From NCBI RefSeq assembly GCF_000805335.1, contig NZ_KN708638.1, positions 2,606,171-2,643,071 of the forward strand: DNA of 36,901 nucleotides. Reading direction: 5' to 3'. This document shows, piece by piece, positions 26,747-35,535 of this stretch (positions are counted from its first letter, which is position 1; each line of letters begins with the position of its first letter). The translations under genes and the position numbers were made by a program. Below the pieces are notes generated by a model. That model searched no databases, was not told the DNA's origin, and worked only from the letters and a program-made list of their open reading frames with translations. The DNA is from Streptomyces sp. CT34. GTDB lineage: Bacteria > Actinomycetota > Actinomycetes > Streptomycetales > Streptomycetaceae.

Positions 26747-28297
26747 TCACTCCCCTCCCAACGGGGCGGCCCCGCGGGTGCCGTGGCGGCGCCGGCGCAG
26801 CAGCGGGACGAGCGTCAGGGCACCGAGCAGGGCGCCGGCCGCCACCGGGAGGGCGGTCGCGTAGAGGGCCGCCGCCGAGGTGGCGGCCGGCGGTCCGGGG
26901 TGGTCGGCGCGGGCCAGGAAGACGCTGCCGTACGCCGCCACCCCCGCCACCTGGGCGAGCTGCGGGACGGTGGTCAGCACCCCGCCGGCGTCCGCGGCGT
27001 CGGCCGGGGCGATCCGGGACAGCGCGAGGGTCAGCAGCGGGCTGGTGGTGTAGCCGAGACCGAGCCCCCAGAGGAGCTGGCACAGCGGCAGCGCGGCACC
27101 GCCGGCGCCGCCGGACCGCAGGACCAGTCCGATGCCGAGACAGCCGGCCGCGGCGAGGGTGCAGGCGGCGGCGATCATCGGCAGCTGCCAACGGGCGGGC
27201 AGCTTCTGCCAGGTGAGGCTGCCGGTGGCGACGCCGACGGCGAGCGGCGCGAAGGCCAGCCCGGCGCGGGTCGCGGACTCGCCGAGGCCCGACTGGAGAT
27301 GCTGGGAGAGGCAGAAGAGGAAGCCCGCGTAGCCCGCCATGCAGAAGAACAGCGCCGCCGCCCCGTACACCAGGTCCGGGGAGCGCAGCACCCGGCCGGG
27401 CACCAGCGGCGCGCCGCCGCGCCGGGCCACCGCCCGCTCGACGAGGACGAACACCCCGAGGACCGGAGCCGCGGCGATCAGGCAGCCGGTGGTCCACCGC
27501 GGCCAGTGCTGCTCGTGTCCCAGTACCAGCGGGACGACCAGCAGCAGGAGCGCGGCGGTCAGTGTGACCAGTCCGGGCAGGTCCAGGCCCCCGGCCTGGC
27601 GCGGCAGGGCGCGCGGCAGCAGCCGCACCGCGGCGGCCAGCAGCGCCAGCCCGACGGGCACGTTCATCAGGAAGACCGGGCGCCAGCCGGTTCCGTACAG
27701 GTCCGCACTGACCAGCAGGCCGCCAGCGACCTGCCCGACCACGACGGCCACCGCGATCACCACCGCGTACAGGCTCAACGCCCGGGCGCGGGCGTGCCCT
27801 TCGAAGGTCAGCTGGATGAGGCTGTATATCTGCGGCACCATCAGCCCGGCGCCGAGGCCCTGCACCACCCGGGCGCCGATCAGCGCCCCGGCGTCCGGCG
27901 CCAGCCCGCAGCCGGCCGACGCCAGCGTGAACAGGGCCAGACCTGTCAGGAAGACGGTACGGAATCCGTGCCGGGCGCCGAGCCGGGCGCCGGTGATCAG
28001 CAGCGCCGCATAGGAAACGGTGTAGCCGGAGACGATCAACTGGAGTGCGGAGCCGGTGGTATGGAGGTCGGTGCGCATCGTCGGGGTGGCGACATTGACG
28101 ACGGTCGCGTCCAGCAGCGCCATGAACACCGCGCCGAGGATGACGACCAGGACGCCCGTATCTCCGGTGCTTTTGGCGCCCGCCTTTCGCCCGGCGATTC
28201 CGGTACGGCGATGGTGCCGGCGTATCCCGGGCGCGGGCCGCGCCTGCCGGGCGGAATCCGCGGTGCGGGAAGTGAGTTCATCGGTGGTCTCGTTCAT
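26747..28297 (-). CDS. MFS transporter, DHA2 (14-TM) drug efflux type
   Basis: A 516-aa proton-coupled exporter. After a basic ~45-residue N-terminal tail, LLDATVVNVATPTMRTDL marks helix 1 of the DHA2 family, with GARLGARHGFRTVF as the loop 2-3 motif A variant and QGLGAGLMVPQIYSLI as motif in helix 4. The start ATG at 28297 follows a weak -10 (GACCAT) by 7 nt, without a ribosome site, so it may be leaderless. It is divergent from an XRE/MmyB-type regulator at 28401 with a perfect inverted repeat between them, implying that this regulator controls it. Substrate unknown. Confidence 0.93.
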   Translation of the reverse strand: MNETTDELTSRTADSARQARPAPGIRRHHRRTGIAGRKAGAKSTGDTGVLVVILGAVFMALLDATVVNVATPTMRTDLHTTGSALQLIVSGYTVSYAALLITGARLGARHGFRTVFLTGLALFTLASAGCGLAPDAGALIGARVVQGLGAGLMVPQIYSLIQLTFEGHARARALSLYAVVIAVAVVVGQVAGGLLVSADLYGTGWRPVFLMNVPVGLALLAAAVRLLPRALPRQAGGLDLPGLVTLTAALLLLVVPLVLGHEQHWPRWTTGCLIAAAPVLGVFVLVERAVARRGGAPLVPGRVLRSPDLVYGAAALFFCMAGYAGFLFCLSQHLQSGLGESATRAGLAFAPLAVGVATGSLTWQKLPARWQLPMIAAACTLAAAGCLGIGLVLRSGGAGGAALPLCQLLWGLGLGYTTSPLLTLALSRIAPADAADAGGVLTTVPQLAQVAGVAAYGSVFLARADHPGPPAATSAAALYATALPVAAGALLGALTLVPLLRRRRHGTRGAAPLGGE

Positions 28298-28324
28298 GGC
28301 AGCGATGGTCACCACCGGCGCATT

Positions 28325-28373
28325 CCGGTACCAGAGATCCGGTGATCCTGGTACCGGCGGTATCTGGCACCGG
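28325..28373. promoter_or_regulatory. Operator of the first MFS/XRE divergon
   Basis: CCGGTACCAG (28325-28334) and CTGGTACCGG (28348-28357) are perfect 10-bp inverted arms around a 13-nt spacer; a third near-copy CTGGCACCGG lies at 28364-28373. It occupies the -35 zone of both divergent genes. A closely similar site lies in the second divergon at 33961-33988. Confidence 0.65.
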
Positions 28374-28400
28374 CCGGCGGGCGTCCCGCATGATGGGCCG

Positions 28401-29327
28401 GTGTCAGCGATCACCCGTTCCGCATCCGCCGCTGCCGCCCGGCGCGGTGAACTCGCCGCGTTCCTGCGGCTCCGCCGGGAGCGCATCACGCCCCGGGAGG
28501 TGGGCCTGCCCGGCGGCCCGCGGCGGCGCACTCCGGGCCTGCGCCGGGAGGAGGTCGCCGAGCGCGCGGGCGTCGGCGTGGCCTGGTACACCTGGCTGGA
28601 ACAGGGCCGGGCGATCAACCCCAGCGTCCAGGTGCTGGACGCCATCGCCGGTGCGCTGCTGCTCGGCCCGGCGGAGCGCGCGCATCTGCACCGGCTCGCG
28701 GACGTCCCCGGCGCCGCCGCCCCCGAATCCCCCGCCGAGGAGATTCCGGTTCCGCCCCGGACGCGGGCGGTGCAGACCATTCTGGATTCGCTGAGCCCGC
28801 TTCCGGCGGGCCTGGTCGGTGCCCGCTACGACGTCCTGGCATTCAATGACGCCTATGCCGCGCTCGATCCCCGGATGGTGCTGCTGCCGCCGCCGGAACG
28901 GAATGTGCTGTGGCGGCTTTTCACCGCCGACGAGGAATCCCAGCCGCTGGTCGACTGGGAACGCGAGGTCTCTTTCATGGTGGGCCAGCTGCGCGCCGCA
29001 TTCGGCCGCCGGATGCACGATCCGCAGTGGCGGGCGTATATCCGCAAACTCTCCGCGGCCAGCCCGCTGTTCGCCGACATGTGGGCCCGGCACGACGTCC
29101 TGGCGCCGGCCACCCACCGCAAGGCGTTCCGTACGGTCGACGGCCGCGAGGTGGCCATCACCGCGACGGGATTCACCACCACCGAGGCGCCCGCCGCCAC
29201 GATGTGGATCTATACGCCGGACGGCCCGGACGCGGAGCGGGTGCTCGGTGAACTGCTCGCGCGCTACCGGGAGTTGGGAGCGGCCGGGCTGGTGGCCGTG
29301 GGCGCGCCCGGCCGGGAGGGCGGCTGA
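28401..29327 (+). CDS. XRE-family regulator with MmyB-like ligand-binding domain
   Basis: A 308-aa regulator. HTH at about 15-80 (RGELAAFLRLRRERITPREV, RRRTPGLRREEVAERAGVGV, WYTWLEQGRAINPS) followed by a MmyB-type sensor domain (YDVLAFNDAYAALDPRM, NVLWRLFTADEE, VGQLRAAFGRR). The GTG at 28401 follows CATGAT by 6 nt and is probably leaderless. It is divergent from the MFS exporter it probably represses. Paralogous to the regulator at 32941-33906, which is likewise divergent from an MFS gene. Confidence 0.92.
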   Translation: MSAITRSASAAAARRGELAAFLRLRRERITPREVGLPGGPRRRTPGLRREEVAERAGVGVAWYTWLEQGRAINPSVQVLDAIAGALLLGPAERAHLHRLADVPGAAAPESPAEEIPVPPRTRAVQTILDSLSPLPAGLVGARYDVLAFNDAYAALDPRMVLLPPPERNVLWRLFTADEESQPLVDWEREVSFMVGQLRAAFGRRMHDPQWRAYIRKLSAASPLFADMWARHDVLAPATHRKAFRTVDGREVAITATGFTTTEAPAATMWIYTPDGPDAERVLGELLARYRELGAAGLVAVGAPGREGG

Positions 29328-29331
29328 TCGC

Positions 29332-29346
29332 CGGGCGGTACGCCCG
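29332..29346. terminator. Small hairpin between convergent regulator genes
   Basis: CGGGCG-GTA-CGCCCG, a 6-bp stem 4 nt after the XRE stop and 15 nt from the MarR stop; possible bidirectional terminator. Confidence 0.35.
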
Positions 29347-29361
29347 CCGGACCGGGACCGG

Positions 29362-29937
29362 CTACGTCTTCGCCCGCCGCCCGCTCCTGCGCGGTGCCGG
29401 GTCCGCCCCGTCCAGCAGTTCCAGCCGCCGCTCCGCGCCCCGGGTCTCCACCTGGGTGACGATCCGCCGCAGCAGCTCCGCCAGGGTCAGTGCCTCGTCG
29501 TCGGTCAGCCCCTCGGTGACGAAGGCTTCCTCGGCGTGGAACTCCGGGAAGGTCCGGGCCATCAGCGCCTCGCCCTCGGGCGTGAGGGAGAGCAGTGCGA
29601 GCCGGCCGTCCGTGGGGTGCGGGGTGCGTGCCATCAGGCCGCGGGACTGGAGGGTGCGGGCGACACCGGTGAGGGTGCCCTTGGAGATGCCGGCCTCCTC
29701 GGCGACCCGGCGGGTCTCCCACGCGCCCCGGACCCACACCACCCACAGCACCACGAACGAGGTCCAGGTCAGCTCGGCGCCGCGCAGCACCGAGTTCTCC
29801 AAGTGCTGCCGTACGGACGCCGCGGCGCGGTAGAGGCCCGCGACCGCGGCCATCCGCTCCTGCCGGACGGGGGTGTCGCCGAGCCTGGCCCGTACCGCCT
29901 CGTCCGTGTCCTCCACGGAGCGGTGCCCGCTCACCAC
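29362..29937 (-). CDS. MarR-family transcriptional regulator
   Basis: A 191-aa winged-helix regulator. The central domain shows TWTSFVVLWVVWVRGAWETR, AEEAGISKGTLTGVARTLQ (recognition helix) and GLMARTPHPTDGRLALLSLT (wing with the conserved D-x-R). The GTG at 29937 has GAGG 8 nt upstream; a second GTG follows immediately. The C-terminal tail is basic (RRSGRRAKT). A pair of CCGTTACC/GGTAACGG sites lies just upstream and may be its own operator. No obvious target gene is adjacent. Confidence 0.9.
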   Translation of the reverse strand: MVSGHRSVEDTDEAVRARLGDTPVRQERMAAVAGLYRAAASVRQHLENSVLRGAELTWTSFVVLWVVWVRGAWETRRVAEEAGISKGTLTGVARTLQSRGLMARTPHPTDGRLALLSLTPEGEALMARTFPEFHAEEAFVTEGLTDDEALTLAELLRRIVTQVETRGAERRLELLDGADPAPRRSGRRAKT

Positions 29938-29956
29938 GGCATCTTCCTCACCTCTC

Positions 29957-30018
29957 CCGTTACCCGGCCGCCGGACGCGCCCGCCGCACGGCGGCACATC
30001 GGCTGCACACGGTAACGG
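29957..30018. promoter_or_regulatory. Widely spaced inverted pair CCGTTACC...GGTAACGG upstream of marR-type gene
   Basis: Perfect 8-bp arms at 29957-29964 and 30011-30018, centres 54 bp apart (about five helical turns). Possible two-site autoregulation by the MarR protein, or coincidence in GC-rich DNA. Confidence 0.3.
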
Positions 30019-30238
30019 GGCCCCGACCGGACGGCCCCCGGGACATCACGCCGTACACCCGGACGGCGCCACCGCCCCCGGGCCGGCGGCCGGTATCCGG
30101 CCTGCGCTCAGCCGCCGACAGCCGCTCGCCGCGGCACAGCACGACCAGCGCGGCCGGCTCGTGGCGGGACGGCGCCGGCGAGCCGACCGTCACCGGCAGC
30201 TCCGATCGGCCTGTTCGCCGGCCGGGACCAACCGCCGG

Positions 30239-31366
30239 TCAGCCCCCCGAGGTGTCCAGTTCCGCCTCCTCGCTGACGCCGGCGCAGTCGTAGGGGTCGC
30301 GCAGCCAGCCGTCGGGCAGTACCACGCGGTTGTTGCCGGAGGTCCGGCCGCGCGGTCCGTCGGCGCCCGCCGGCCACGGCTGGTTGAGGTCCAACTCGCC
30401 CAGGCCGTCCTCCAGTTCGGCGAGCGACGAGCTGATCGCCAGCCGCTTGCGCAGCTCCGAGCCGACCGCGAAGCCCTTCAGATACCAGGCGACGTGCTTG
30501 CGGAAGTCGATGACGCCGCGGTTCTCGTCGCCAGTCCACTCGCCGAGCAGCGCGGCGTGCCGGACCATGACGCGGGAGACCTCGCGAAGGGTCGGCGCGG
30601 CGGGCGTGCCGGTGCCCTCGAAGGCGGCGACCAGATCGCGGAAGAGCCAGGGGCGGCCCAGGCAGCCGCGGCCGACGACCACGCCGTCGCAGCCGGTCCG
30701 CCGCATCATCCGTACCGCGTCGTCCGCGGACCAGATGTCGCCGTTGCCGAGCACCGGGATCTCCGGGACGTGCTCCTTGAGGCGCGCGATGGCGTCCCAG
30801 TCGGCGGTGCCGCCGTAGTGCTGGGCCGCGGTGCGGCCGTGCAGCGCGATGGCGGTCACGCCCTCGTCGACGGCGATCCGGCCGGCGTCGAGGAAGGTGA
30901 TGTGGTCGTCGTCGATGCCCTTGCGCATCTTCATCGTGACGGGCAGGTCACCGGCGCCGGTGACCGCCTCGCGCAGGATGGCGCGCAGCAGGTTCCGCTT
31001 GTACGGGAGGGCGGAGCCGCCGCCCTTGCGGGTCACCTTCGGGACCGGGCAGCCGAAGTTCAGGTCGATGTGGTCGGCCAGGTCCTCCTCCGCGATCATG
31101 CGGACGGCCTTGCCGACGGTGGCCGGATCGACACCGTACAGCTGGATCGAGCGGGGCCGCTCGCTCGCGTCGAAGCGGATCAGCTGCATGGTCTTCTCGT
31201 TGCGCTCGACCAGCGCCCGGGTGGTGATCATCTCGCTGACGAAGAGGCCCTTGCCGCCGCTGAACTCCCGGCACAGCGTCCGGAACGGGGCGTTGGTGAT
31301 CCCGGCCATGGGCGCGAGCACCACGGGGGGTTGCACCGCGTGCGGGCCGATCGTCAGCGAAGTCAT
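30239..31366 (-). CDS. dusB: tRNA-dihydrouridine synthase, DusB-type
   Basis: A 375-aa FMN enzyme reducing uridines in the tRNA D-loop with NADPH. Typical marks: PPVVLAPMAGITNAPFRTLC, IQLYGVDP, the NFGCPVPKVTRKGGGSAL segment with the catalytic Cys, TMKMRKG, LHGRTAAQHYGGTADW and GNGDIWSADDA with VVVGRGCLGRPW. The C-terminal helical domain binds tRNA. The ATG at 31366 is preceded at 7 nt by GACAAT without a ribosome site, consistent with a leaderless transcript; ATG 31375 is an alternative. It is divergent from an MFS gene (73-nt gap). Specificity (DusB versus other Dus) is judged by resemblance. Confidence 0.94.
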   Translation of the reverse strand: MTSLTIGPHAVQPPVVLAPMAGITNAPFRTLCREFSGGKGLFVSEMITTRALVERNEKTMQLIRFDASERPRSIQLYGVDPATVGKAVRMIAEEDLADHIDLNFGCPVPKVTRKGGGSALPYKRNLLRAILREAVTGAGDLPVTMKMRKGIDDDHITFLDAGRIAVDEGVTAIALHGRTAAQHYGGTADWDAIARLKEHVPEIPVLGNGDIWSADDAVRMMRRTGCDGVVVGRGCLGRPWLFRDLVAAFEGTGTPAAPTLREVSRVMVRHAALLGEWTGDENRGVIDFRKHVAWYLKGFAVGSELRKRLAISSSLAELEDGLGELDLNQPWPAGADGPRGRTSGNNRVVLPDGWLRDPYDCAGVSEEAELDTSGG

Positions 31367-31423
31367 GAACCCCATTGTCCCGCACCGGGCGAGCTGCCCC
31401 GCCGGGGACGTCCGGCCGGGATC

Positions 31424-31438
31424 GTTGTAACGTTCAAC
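31424..31438. promoter_or_regulatory. Promoter and small inverted repeat of the MFS gene at 31440
   Basis: GTTG-TAACGTT-CAAC flanks a -10-like TAACGT (31428-31433) ending 6 nt before the ATG, suggesting a leaderless start that a repressor could cover. Confidence 0.4.
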
Positions 31439-31439
31439 C

Positions 31440-32897
31440 ATGCCCGTCGTCAGCCGCCGTCGCCGCCTGCTGGTCCTGGCGATCTGCTGCCTGAGCCTGC
31501 TGATCGTCAGCCTCGACAACACCGTCCTGAACGTCGCGCTGCCGTCCGTGCAGCACGAGCTGGGCGCCTCGGTCTCCGGGATGCAGTGGACGATCGACGC
31601 CTACACCCTGGTCCTGGCGTCGCTGCTGATGCTGGCCGGCTCGACGGCGGACCGCCTCGGCCGCCGCCGGATCTTCACCGTCGGGCTGGTGGTCTTCACG
31701 CTCGGCTCGCTGCTGTGCAGCCTGGCACCCGGGCTGGAGTGGCTGGTGGTCTTCCGTATGGTGCAGGCGGTCGGCGGGTCGATGCTCAACCCCGTCGCCA
31801 TGTCGATCATCACCAACACCTTCACCGACCCCCGGGAGCGGGCCCGCGCCATCGGGGTGTGGGGCGGTGTGGTCGGCATCAGCATGGCGGCCGGGCCGGT
31901 GATCGGCGGGCTGCTGGTGCAGAGCGTCGGCTGGCGGTCGATCTTCTGGATCAACGTCCCGATCGGGGCCCTGGCGCTGCTCCTCACCCGGCGGTACGTC
32001 CCGGAGTCCCGCGCCCCCAGGCCCCGCCGGGTCGACGCGGTGGGGCAGCTGCTGGTGATCGCACTGCTCGGCTCCCTGACCTACGCGATCATCCAGGCCC
32101 CGGAGACCGGCTGGACCTCCCCGGAGATCCTCTCGTTCGTCGTGGTGGCGGCGGCCTCCTTCGCCGCCCTCGTCGGCTACCAGCGCCGGCGCCGCGAACC
32201 CCTCATCGACCTGCGGTTCTTCCACAGCGCCCCGTTCAGCGGCGCCACCCTCATAGCCGTCTGCGCCTTCGCCGCGCTCGGCGGCTTCCTCTTCGTCAAC
32301 ACCCTCTACCTCCAGAACATCCGCGGCCTGTCCGCCATGGAAGCCGGCCTCTACATGCTCCCCATGGCCGGGATGACCCTGGTCTTCGCGCCGCTCTCCG
32401 GACGTCTGGTCGCCGGCCGCGGCGCCCGGCTGCCGCTGCTGCTCGCCGGTACCGCGATGGCCGCCAGCGGCCTGCTCTTCGCCGCCTTCGACGCCGCGTC
32501 GGCCACCGCCCTGCTGTTCCTCGGCTATGTCCTCTTCGGCATCGGATTCGGCCTGGTCAACGCCCCGATCACCAATACCGCGGTGTCCGGTATGCCGCGC
32601 GCGCAGGCCGGTGTGGCGGCGGCGGTGGCCTCCACCAGCCGGCAGGTCGGGCAGTCGCTGGGCGTCGCGGTGATCGGCGCCGTGCTGGCCGGCGGGGCGC
32701 ATCTCGGCGCCACCCGCGCCGCGTTCCTCGCCGCCGGCCGCCCCGCCTGGTGGATCATCACCGGCTGCGGCGCCGCGATCCTCCTCCTCGGCGCCCTGAC
32801 CACCGGCCACTGGGCGCGCGCCACCGCCCGGCGCACCGCGGCGCTCTTCGAGGACGACACGGCCCGCGGGCAGAGCCGGGCGGGCGCGGGGTCGTAG
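31440..32897 (+). CDS. MFS transporter, DHA2 (EmrB/QacA) drug efflux type
   Basis: A 485-aa, 14-helix exporter. Helix 1 motif LDNTVLNVALPSVQHELGAS, then motif A GSTADRLGRRRIFTVGL and motif C-like GGVVGISMAAGPVIGGLLVQ. No signal peptide or ribosome site; the ATG follows TAACGT by 6 nt. It is divergent from dusB and convergent with the second XRE/MmyB-type regulator. No regulator of its own is adjacent. Substrate unknown. Confidence 0.94.
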   Translation: MPVVSRRRRLLVLAICCLSLLIVSLDNTVLNVALPSVQHELGASVSGMQWTIDAYTLVLASLLMLAGSTADRLGRRRIFTVGLVVFTLGSLLCSLAPGLEWLVVFRMVQAVGGSMLNPVAMSIITNTFTDPRERARAIGVWGGVVGISMAAGPVIGGLLVQSVGWRSIFWINVPIGALALLLTRRYVPESRAPRPRRVDAVGQLLVIALLGSLTYAIIQAPETGWTSPEILSFVVVAAASFAALVGYQRRRREPLIDLRFFHSAPFSGATLIAVCAFAALGGFLFVNTLYLQNIRGLSAMEAGLYMLPMAGMTLVFAPLSGRLVAGRGARLPLLLAGTAMAASGLLFAAFDAASATALLFLGYVLFGIGFGLVNAPITNTAVSGMPRAQAGVAAAVASTSRQVGQSLGVAVIGAVLAGGAHLGATRAAFLAAGRPAWWIITGCGAAILLLGALTTGHWARATARRTAALFEDDTARGQSRAGAGS

Positions 32898-32914
32898 GAC
32901 CGGTCCGCCCGGTC
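32898..32914. terminator. Weak hairpin between convergent genes
   Basis: GACCGG, 5-nt loop, CCGGTC directly after the MFS stop; short stem, low confidence as a bidirectional terminator. Confidence 0.3.
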
Positions 32915-32940
32915 GGATCCGGCCCGCCGCGCGGCACGCC

Positions 32941-33906
32941 TCACCCCTGGGCGAGCGCCAGCTTCTCCAACTGCTCCAGCCGCTCCCGGGACACCTCGTC
33001 GACCGGGGTGTACACCAGCGCCTTCGGCCCCGGATTGGGACCCGTCCACAGATGCGTCCCGGTCAGCTGGAGCACACCGACCTCCGGGTGCCGGAAGACC
33101 TTGACGGCGCTCGTCGTGCGCTCGACCTCGTGCTGCGCCCAGATCTCCCGGAACTCCGCCGACGCCTCGGTCAGCCGCGTCACCAGCGCCTTCCACGCCG
33201 GCTCCGCGACGTGCTCGGCCATCGAGGCGCGGAACTTGGCGGTCATCGTCCGGACCGTGGCCTCCCGGTCGCCGAGCACGGCCCGCCACCCGGGGTGGGT
33301 GAACGCCAGCCACATGCAGTTGCGGTCCTCCTCGGGCAGCGCGTCGAGGCCGCACATCAGCTGCCCGTACGTGCTGTTGTAGGCGAGGATGTCGAACCGG
33401 CTGTTCTGCACCACCGCGGGGAACGGCGCGAGCCGGTGCAGGATCTGCCGCAACGCCAGCGGCACGCCCGTGCACTCCTTGCCCGGCAGCGGGTCGATCG
33501 CCCCGGCGAGCGCGAAGAGGTGGCTGCGCTCGGCGCGGTCCAGCAGCAGTGCGCGGGCCACCGCGTCCAGCACCTGCGGCGAGACGTGGATGTCCCGGCC
33601 CTGTTCGAGCCAGGTGTACCAGGTCACGCCGACCGCTCCGAGATGCGCGACCTCCTCGCGGCGCAGCCCGGGGGTGCGCCGGCGGCTGCCGCGCGGCAGG
33701 CCGACCTGCTCGGGGGTTATGCGCTCCCGGCGGCTGCGCAGGAAAGCGGCCAACTCCGCCCGCCGGATGGCGTCGTCGGCCCGCGGGGCTGCGCCGCCAC
33801 CGCCGCGTGTGGCACCCTGCGGCACCCCGCGGCACCGTCGCCTCCGGGACGGGGGCCATATCCGGGACGGTGCCCGGTCCCGCCGCAGCTGCCACATCGG
33901 TCGCAT
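32941..33906 (-). CDS. XRE-family regulator with MmyB-like domain; N-terminus uncertain
   Basis: A 321-aa frame whose core from about residue 50 is a paralogue of the regulator at 28401: RRAELAAFLRSRRERITPEQ, RRRTPGLRREEVAHLGAVGV, WYTWLEQGRDIHVS, then a MmyB-type domain (FDILAYNSTYGQLMCGLDAL, NCMWLAFTHPGW). The first ~40 residues in this frame are Arg/Pro-rich and unconvincing. A better-looking start lies 10 nt upstream in another frame (ATG 33916, MSLDATDVAAAAGPG, 6 nt after CAGGCT) but does not join the HTH frame without a one-base shift. Either a GTG inside (33825) is the true start or a frameshift exists near 33790-33860. It is divergent from an MFS exporter and its likely repressor. Confidence 0.85.
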   Translation of the reverse strand: MRPMWQLRRDRAPSRIWPPSRRRRCRGVPQGATRGGGGAAPRADDAIRRAELAAFLRSRRERITPEQVGLPRGSRRRTPGLRREEVAHLGAVGVTWYTWLEQGRDIHVSPQVLDAVARALLLDRAERSHLFALAGAIDPLPGKECTGVPLALRQILHRLAPFPAVVQNSRFDILAYNSTYGQLMCGLDALPEEDRNCMWLAFTHPGWRAVLGDREATVRTMTAKFRASMAEHVAEPAWKALVTRLTEASAEFREIWAQHEVERTTSAVKVFRHPEVGVLQLTGTHLWTGPNPGPKALVYTPVDEVSRERLEQLEKLALAQG

Positions 33907-33960
33907 CCAGACTCATGCGACCAGCCTGCCGCAGCGCCAAGACGGTTGCCAGGTAGCGCT

Positions 33961-33988
33961 GATACCAGGATAAGGACACTCTGGTACC
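33961..33988. promoter_or_regulatory. Operator of the second MFS/XRE divergon
   Basis: GATACCAG (33961-33968) and CTGGTACC (33981-33988), arms matching 7 of 8 around a 12-nt spacer, between the two divergent genes. Core and flanks (TACCAGGAT...CTCTGGTACC) closely match the operator at 28325-28357 read on the minus strand. Confidence 0.6.
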
Positions 33989-34017
33989 CGTCTGAGCCGA
34001 CCGTGATCCTCGACTCC

Positions 34018-35472
34018 GTGACCGAAACCCAGATACCGAGCACCACACCGGCACCGCCCACCACGGCCGCCCGGCACCGTCCGGCGGAGACCCCGCTGCT
34101 GACCCCCCTGGGCCTGCTGACCGTCCTCCTGGGCGCGGCCCTGCCGATGATCGACTTCTTTATCGTCAACGTCGCCCTGCCGACCATCGACCACGACCTT
34201 CAAGCGGGCCCCGCCCTGCTGGAAATGGTGGTCGCCGGCTACGGCGTCGCCTACGCCACGATGCTCGTCCTCGGCGGCCGGCTCGGCGACATGGCCGGCC
34301 GGCGCCGGCTGTTCCTCTGGGGCCTGGCCGCCTTCGGTCTCACCTCGCTCGCCTGCGGACTGGCCCCCGACGCCTGGACGCTGGTGATCGCCCGGGTCGC
34401 CCAGGGCGCGGCCGCCGCCCTGCTGCTGCCGCAGGTACTGGCCACCATCCAGGCCACCACCACCGGCAAGCGGCGCGCCAAGGCCGTCAGCCTCTACGGC
34501 GGCACGGCCGGCGTCTCCAGCGCCGTCGGCCAGGTGCTCGGCGGGCTGCTGGTCTCGGTCGACCTGGCCGGCACCGGCTGGCGCGCGGTGTTCCTGGTCA
34601 ACGTCCCGATCGCCGTGGTGGCCTGGCTGCTGGCGTCCCGTACGGTCCCCGAGACCCGGTCCCCGCACCCCAGCCGCGTCGACGGCCCCGGCACCGCGCT
34701 GCTCGCCACCTCCCTGATCGCCCTGCTGCTGCCGCTCACCGAGGGCCGCGCCGCCGGCTGGCCCGTGTGGTCCTGGGTGCTGCTGGCGGTCTTCCCGTTC
34801 TCGGCCGCCGCGTTCATCGCCGTCGAGCGCCGCGCCGAGCGGACCGGCCGCACCCCCCTCGTACCGCCGTCCCTCCTGCGCATCCCCTCCGTGCAGAGCG
34901 GCCTGACCATGATCGTCCCGTTCTCGGTCGGCTTCGGCGGCTTCATGTTCGTGGTGGCGGTGGCCCTCCAGACCGGCCTGCGCTACGGCCCGCTCGCCGC
35001 CGGCATCTCGCTGGCCCCGCTCTGCCTCGCCTTCTTCCTCGCCTCGCTGGCCGGGCCGCGGCTGGTGCAACGCTTCGGTCGGCGGGTGGTGATCACCGGC
35101 TCGCTGCTCCAGGGCGCCGGGCTGCTCGCCCTGGCCCTGACCGTCCACGCCGACTGGCCGCACATCCCGGTCCTGGAGCTGGCCCCGAGCATGACGGTGC
35201 TGGGCATCGGGCAGGGCCTGCTGCTGCCGGTCCTGATGCGGATCGTGCTGAGCGAACTGCCGGTGGCGCAGGCCGGCGTGGGCGGCGGCGTCATGGTCAC
35301 CACACAGCAGTCCGGGCTCGCTCTCGGCGTGGCAACGCTGGGCACCCTCTTCCTCGCCCTGCTCCCCTCCGCCGGCATCCGCGACGCCTTCCTCGCCGCC
35401 GTACTCGCCCAGCTCCTGATCGTCCTCGGCACGACCCTGCTCGGCTTCCGCCTCCCCCGCACCCTGCGCTGA
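34018..35472 (+). CDS. MFS transporter, DHA2 drug efflux type
   Basis: A 484-aa 14-helix exporter, paralogous to the MFS gene at 26747-28297. Helix 1 motif IDFFIVNVALPTIDHDLQAG, motif A GGRLGDMAGRRRLFLWGL, and the LVSVDLAGTGWRAVFLVNVP segment shared with the other copy (LVSADLYGTGWRPVFLMNVP). The GTG at 34018 lies 7 nt after GATCCT and has no ribosome site; GTG 34003 is an alternative. The shared operator lies in its -35 zone, so control by the divergent XRE/MmyB-type protein is likely. Confidence 0.93.
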   Translation: MTETQIPSTTPAPPTTAARHRPAETPLLTPLGLLTVLLGAALPMIDFFIVNVALPTIDHDLQAGPALLEMVVAGYGVAYATMLVLGGRLGDMAGRRRLFLWGLAAFGLTSLACGLAPDAWTLVIARVAQGAAAALLLPQVLATIQATTTGKRRAKAVSLYGGTAGVSSAVGQVLGGLLVSVDLAGTGWRAVFLVNVPIAVVAWLLASRTVPETRSPHPSRVDGPGTALLATSLIALLLPLTEGRAAGWPVWSWVLLAVFPFSAAAFIAVERRAERTGRTPLVPPSLLRIPSVQSGLTMIVPFSVGFGGFMFVVAVALQTGLRYGPLAAGISLAPLCLAFFLASLAGPRLVQRFGRRVVITGSLLQGAGLLALALTVHADWPHIPVLELAPSMTVLGIGQGLLLPVLMRIVLSELPVAQAGVGGGVMVTTQQSGLALGVATLGTLFLALLPSAGIRDAFLAAVLAQLLIVLGTTLLGFRLPRTLR

Positions 35473-35535
35473 GGCCTCGCGCCACGCCCCTCCCCCACGG
35501 CCCGCTCCCCACCCCCTCCACCACCCCTCACCCTC

